From JAZGHN01 sp964496725 (GTDB lineage Bacteria; Chloroflexota; Dehalococcoidia; Dehalococcoidales; E44-bin46), in NCBI GenBank assembly GCA_964496725.1, contig CAZCAS010000052.1, positions 1-8,835 of the forward strand: DNA of 8,835 bases. The letters run 5' to 3'. A program made the position numbers and the translations under genes. Within the stretch, counting starts at the first letter, position 1, and every line of letters starts with the position of its first letter. Below the pieces are notes generated by a model, which saw only the letters and a program-made list of their open reading frames with translations, was not told where the DNA came from and made no database searches. Positions 5,864-8,835 of this stretch are shown piece after piece.

Positions 5864-7024
5864 ATGAAAAGCATAAACATAAAAAAGTTAGCTCTTTCTC
5901 TCATCCTAATTTTATCCCTTACCCTCGGTGCCGGGTGTTCCCTGCCGACTCATAACTTCTTTAACGTCGGTTGTGCCCTACCACCTCCGGTAGAGGCTCC
6001 ACCATCCGCGGAGACTCCACCACCTGTGGAGACTCCACCACCCGCCACCACACCTGCCCCTCCCACCACCGAGACCCCAATTAACCCCGAGTGGACACCA
6101 CCACCCCACGAGGGCGAGGGTCTGCAATTAGCCGATTACACCGCGGTAGTAGCTAAGGTGAAGCCTTCGGTAGTGGCTATCAAAACCGACTTAGGGGAGG
6201 GCTCAGGGTGGATTATAGACAAGGATGGGATTATCGTAACCAACAGTCACGTAGTTGCTGGAGCTGAAACCATTATTATAGCCCTGAATGACGGCAGAAC
6301 CTTTCCCGCCCAAACAGTAGCCAATGACCCTCTTGCTGATCTAGCTGTAGTCAAAGTGGATGCTCAAAATCTGCCAGCGGCTGATATCGGGGACTCTGAC
6401 AAACTAAAGGTCGGTGAGCAGGTAGCAGCTATCGGTAATCCGCTGGGGCTGGGAATAAGTATGAAGGGTGGCTGGGTCAGCCGCACCGGGGTTTCTCTGC
6501 CCGCCGAGGCAGGACAGACATTAAACGACCTTATCGAAACCGATGCCGCTATAAACCCGGGCAACAGTGGCGGCCCCTTAGTCAATATGGCTGGAGAGGT
6601 AATCGGCATTACCAGCGCTAAAATCGCAATGGTCGGTGTCGAAGGTATGGGCTATGCCATAAGCATCAATTCAGCTATTCCCATTATCGACCAACTCATC
6701 TTAAACGGTTACGTCATCCGCCCTTACCTAGGGGTCAGGGTGGCAGATGTAAACCCAACCCTCGCTTGGTGGTATAACCTAGCGGTAGATAAAGGAGCCT
6801 TGATCACCTATATATCCCCCAACAGCCCCGCCGACAAAGCTGGCATCAAAGTACAGGATGTCATCGTCAGCCTGGGTGATAAGGAAATATCCACTGCCAA
6901 CGAACTAATCCAAGCGATACACTCTGTCACGATCGGGCAAAAGGTAAAAATAGTCTTCTGGCGGGGCGATACTGAAAATATGACCTCCGCTACCCTTACC
7001 GAAAGCCCACCACCCCAGCAGTGA
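5864..7024 (+). CDS. HtrA/DegP-like S1C serine protease with one PDZ domain, probable lipoprotein
   Basis: It is predicted to degrade or survey misfolded proteins outside the cytoplasmic membrane. Of 386 residues, 1-24 form a signal sequence (KK, then a Leu/Ile-rich core). LTLGAGC offers C25 as a lipidation site, with Gly rather than the usual Leu at -3. A Pro/Thr/Glu-rich linker (about 40-81) leads to the trypsin-like domain (about 90-280). The triad is H129 in TNSHVV, D159 in PLADLAVVK and S235 in GNSGGP. The PDZ domain (about 284-372) starts with the carboxylate-binding YLGV (288-291). A proline-rich tail ESPPPQQ ends the protein. The ATG is the only start that keeps the signal sequence. 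It has its own promoter and terminator-insulated upstream border, so it is separate from the trp genes. It could be called htrA, degP or degQ; paralogue assignment is not possible here. Confidence 0.93.
   Translation: MKSINIKKLALSLILILSLTLGAGCSLPTHNFFNVGCALPPPVEAPPSAETPPPVETPPPATTPAPPTTETPINPEWTPPPHEGEGLQLADYTAVVAKVKPSVVAIKTDLGEGSGWIIDKDGIIVTNSHVVAGAETIIIALNDGRTFPAQTVANDPLADLAVVKVDAQNLPAADIGDSDKLKVGEQVAAIGNPLGLGISMKGGWVSRTGVSLPAEAGQTLNDLIETDAAINPGNSGGPLVNMAGEVIGITSAKIAMVGVEGMGYAISINSAIPIIDQLILNGYVIRPYLGVRVADVNPTLAWWYNLAVDKGALITYISPNSPADKAGIKVQDVIVSLGDKEISTANELIQAIHSVTIGQKVKIVFWRGDTENMTSATLTESPPPQQ
5992..6045 (+). repeat. Three-copy 18-bp tandem repeat in the protease linker
   Basis: Units begin at 5992, 6010 and 6028. 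The core GGAGACTCCACCACC is identical in the second and third copies, and the first is diverged (AGAGGCTCCACCATC). They encode the hexapeptides VEAPPS, AETPPP and VETPPP. The 18-bp period keeps the frame, so copy-number change would alter only linker length. Confidence 0.85.
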
Positions 7025-7026
7025 GG

Positions 7027-8835
7027 TTAACCGGTTATCTTCCTCTTCACTCCCAGTAATACCGCGTAGCCACCCAATTTATGGCTCTCGGCGAATGCGC
7101 CCTCTGGGGGTACCCCTTCAACAAGCTTGAGGGACAGCGTTTCCTGCTTAATATAGTCGGCGAGGTCTTTATCTTTCATCACCTGCGTGATGCCAGCCTC
7201 GCCCTGATAATAGGTGACGATACGGTCAGCGATATCGAACCCGGCCGAGCGCCGCATTGTCTGCAATCGATGCACTATCTCCCGCGCTATGCCTTCAGCC
7301 TGTAGCCCAGGAGAAATCTCGGTAGCGATAGGAACGGCTACAACATAATTATTACCTTCGACAATCGCCAATTTGGTAGGGTCAGCGTTCTCATCAATAA
7401 CATTAACATCCGTCTCAAAACGTTCAACCCTCACATCTTTCACATTCAGCTCTTCCATTATCTGCAGTTTAAGGGCTTGTAAGCTCTCCTGCTCTCGTTT
7501 GGAAGCAACCCCCACTATCACATGCGACAAGGGCTGGCGCACCTTGATACCAGCTTTGCTTCGAGCCGCCCGACCCAGGCTGGATATCTTCATCACCAGT
7601 CGGGTGTCGTCAGACAACTGCTTATCAATCTTGGTCTTATCGGGCTGGGGAAAATCGGTCAGGTGCACGCTATCCGGAGCCTCGGGAAAGGCTGAGCGAA
7701 CCAGGTTCTGATACAACTCCTCGGCTAAGAAGGGGGTAAAGGGAGCTAATAGCTTGGACAGGGTAACCAAGCACTGATAAAGGGTATTATATGCCGACAG
7801 TTTATCGACATCGCTCTCACTCTTCCAAAACCGCCGCCGACCTCGCCGCACATACCAGTTAGACAGCCCGTCGACAAAGCCCTCTATCCTCCTTCCCCCT
7901 TCCAGAGGGTTATAACTCTCCAGGGCGTTATCAACATCGATGATAAGCTGATTAAGCTCGGAGATAATCCACCTATCAAGCTCCGCCTCCTCTGATGAAC
8001 CTCCCCCCGAGCCAGGGGCGAAATTATCTATATTAGCATAGGTGACAAAGAAGGAGTAGACATTCCACAGCGTCATCAAGAAGCGGCGGTTTATCTCAGA
8101 TATCAATTTCTCATCGAAACGGCGCACATTACCCGGCGGCGAGGCAGTGAGACAGTACCAACGCAAGGCATCAGCACCATACTTATCAATTACCGCCTGA
8201 GGCTCAACCACATTCCCCCTAGCCTTGCTCATCTTCTCGCCTCTGGCATCAAGGATATGCCCCAGACAGATAACATTCCTGAAACAGGGACGGTCAAACA
8301 ATAAGGTGGATATAGCATGCAGGCTGTAGAACCAGCCGCGAGTCTGGTCAACCGCCTCACAGATATAATCGGCGGGGAACCGCCCGTCCTCACACAGGGT
8401 ATCATTCTCGAACGGATAATGCCACTGAGCTATAGGCATCGCCCCGGAATCAAACCAGCAATCAATGACCTCGGTCACCCGCCCCATCTCCCCCCCACAC
8501 TTGGCACAGGTAAAGGTTACTTCATCAACAAATGGTCGGTGTAAGTCCAGGGGCTCTTTTAGTCCCGAGAGCCCTGATTTATTCTTTAATTCATCCACAC
8601 TGCCAACGCACTCGCAGTAACCACAGGACTCGGATTCACAGCGCCACACCGGTAGCGGGGTACCCCAGTAACGTTCACGGGAGAACGCCCAGTCCACGTT
8701 ATTTTGCAGCCAATCGCCAAAGCGACCGTACTTGATATGCTCCGGATACCAGTTTATCTCGTCGTTTCCCTTAATCAAGGCTTCTTTCGCCGCCGTGGTC
8801 CTGATATACCACGTCTGCTTGGCATAATAGAGAAG
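7027..8835 (-). CDS. ileS: Isoleucyl-tRNA synthetase, type 2 (eukaryote-like), C-terminal part
   Basis: IleRS charges tRNA-Ile with isoleucine in the cytoplasm. 602 codons are visible and the frame stays open to the window edge. The first residues (LLYYAKQTWYIRTTAAKEAL) are conserved IleRS sequence, so the TTG at 8776-8778 is internal. The HIGH motif and most of the editing domain lie outside. Seen in order are SRERYWGTPLPVW, a cysteine-rich insert (C66, C71, C74, C76, then CAKC), VIDCWFDSGAMP, the KMSKS-loop variant KMSKA (8221-8235), the anticodon-binding domain with NWYVRRGRRRFW, and a DUF5915-like C-terminal region. The C-terminal zinc finger of type 1 bacterial IleRS is absent. Total length should be near 1,000-1,050 residues. 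It is convergent with the protease gene, 2 bp between stops. Confidence 0.95.
   Translation of the reverse strand, partial: LLYYAKQTWYIRTTAAKEALIKGNDEINWYPEHIKYGRFGDWLQNNVDWAFSRERYWGTPLPVWRCESESCGYCECVGSVDELKNKSGLSGLKEPLDLHRPFVDEVTFTCAKCGGEMGRVTEVIDCWFDSGAMPIAQWHYPFENDTLCEDGRFPADYICEAVDQTRGWFYSLHAISTLLFDRPCFRNVICLGHILDARGEKMSKARGNVVEPQAVIDKYGADALRWYCLTASPPGNVRRFDEKLISEINRRFLMTLWNVYSFFVTYANIDNFAPGSGGGSSEEAELDRWIISELNQLIIDVDNALESYNPLEGGRRIEGFVDGLSNWYVRRGRRRFWKSESDVDKLSAYNTLYQCLVTLSKLLAPFTPFLAEELYQNLVRSAFPEAPDSVHLTDFPQPDKTKIDKQLSDDTRLVMKISSLGRAARSKAGIKVRQPLSHVIVGVASKREQESLQALKLQIMEELNVKDVRVERFETDVNVIDENADPTKLAIVEGNNYVVAVPIATEISPGLQAEGIAREIVHRLQTMRRSAGFDIADRIVTYYQGEAGITQVMKDKDLADYIKQETLSLKLVEGVPPEGAFAESHKLGGYAVLLGVKRKITG

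Noticed and set aside
5972..5974. Second cysteine (C37) of the protease as an alternative lipidation site
   Set aside because: It lies beyond the hydrophobic core and follows FFNVG, which is not a lipobox. C25 fits the expected distance better.
7028..7037. TAACCGGTTA palindrome at the convergent gene ends, considered as a bidirectional terminator
   Set aside because: It is a short stem with no loop and no adjacent T-tract on either strand, so it does not fit an intrinsic terminator.
7373..7711. 112-codon open frame on the plus strand opposite ileS
   Set aside because: It is antisense to the IleRS C-terminal region and has low-complexity Ser/Thr/Arg composition typical of shadow frames.
8776..8778. 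TTG as the ileS start codon
   Set aside because: The 19 codons upstream encode conserved IleRS sequence (LLYYAKQTWYIRTTAAKEA), and the whole catalytic N-terminus would otherwise be missing.
1..8835. Mobile elements, CRISPR arrays, tRNA or rRNA genes, or a novel defence system
   Set aside because: The window is almost fully occupied by identified metabolic, protease and synthetase genes. No transposase, spaced repeats, cloverleaf or unexplained long gap was seen.

Overview
This window is an ordinary biosynthetic and housekeeping stretch of a bacterial chromosome. It holds the distal part of a tryptophan operon, a secreted HtrA-type protease gene, and the 3' two thirds of an isoleucyl-tRNA synthetase gene. 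Base composition is moderately GC-rich. Several traits together suggest an anaerobic Chloroflexota lineage, perhaps Dehalococcoidia-like: a compact trp operon followed by a second, TrpB2-type beta subunit, an IleRS of the eukaryote-like type 2, and a lipoprotein-like HtrA with a proline-rich linker. This placement is inference from gene content and protein style, not from a marker gene.

Positions 1-4328 (+) carry trpD (5' end outside the window), trpC, trpF, trpB and trpA, packed with overlaps of 4, 17 and 4 bp and one 15-bp gap. They encode the steps from anthranilate to tryptophan: phosphoribosylation (TrpD), isomerisation (TrpF), ring closure (TrpC) and the alpha2beta2 tryptophan synthase (TrpA/TrpB). 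All the catalytic residues I checked are present. After a 33-bp gap with a strong AAGGAGG ribosome site comes trpB2 (4362-5729), a divergent PLP-dependent beta chain. The trp block closes with a clear rho-independent terminator at 5752-5791. The trp leader and any attenuator lie upstream of the window.

Positions 5792-5863 hold an extended -10 promoter and an AT-rich leader for an HtrA/DegP-like serine protease (5864-7024, +). This protein has a signal or lipoprotein-type N-terminus, a proline/threonine-rich linker built partly from an 18-bp tandem repeat, an intact His-Asp-Ser triad and one PDZ domain.

Positions 7027-8835 (-) hold the C-terminal 602 codons of ileS, convergent with the protease gene and separated from it by only 2 bp. 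No tRNA, rRNA, CRISPR array, insertion sequence or phage gene was seen, and no stretch over 300 bases lacks a gene. I found no evidence for a wholly new system. The points most worth a second look are the second tryptophan synthase beta chain with a possible promoter of its own, the type 2 IleRS with a KMSKA loop, and the terminator-free convergent gene ends.
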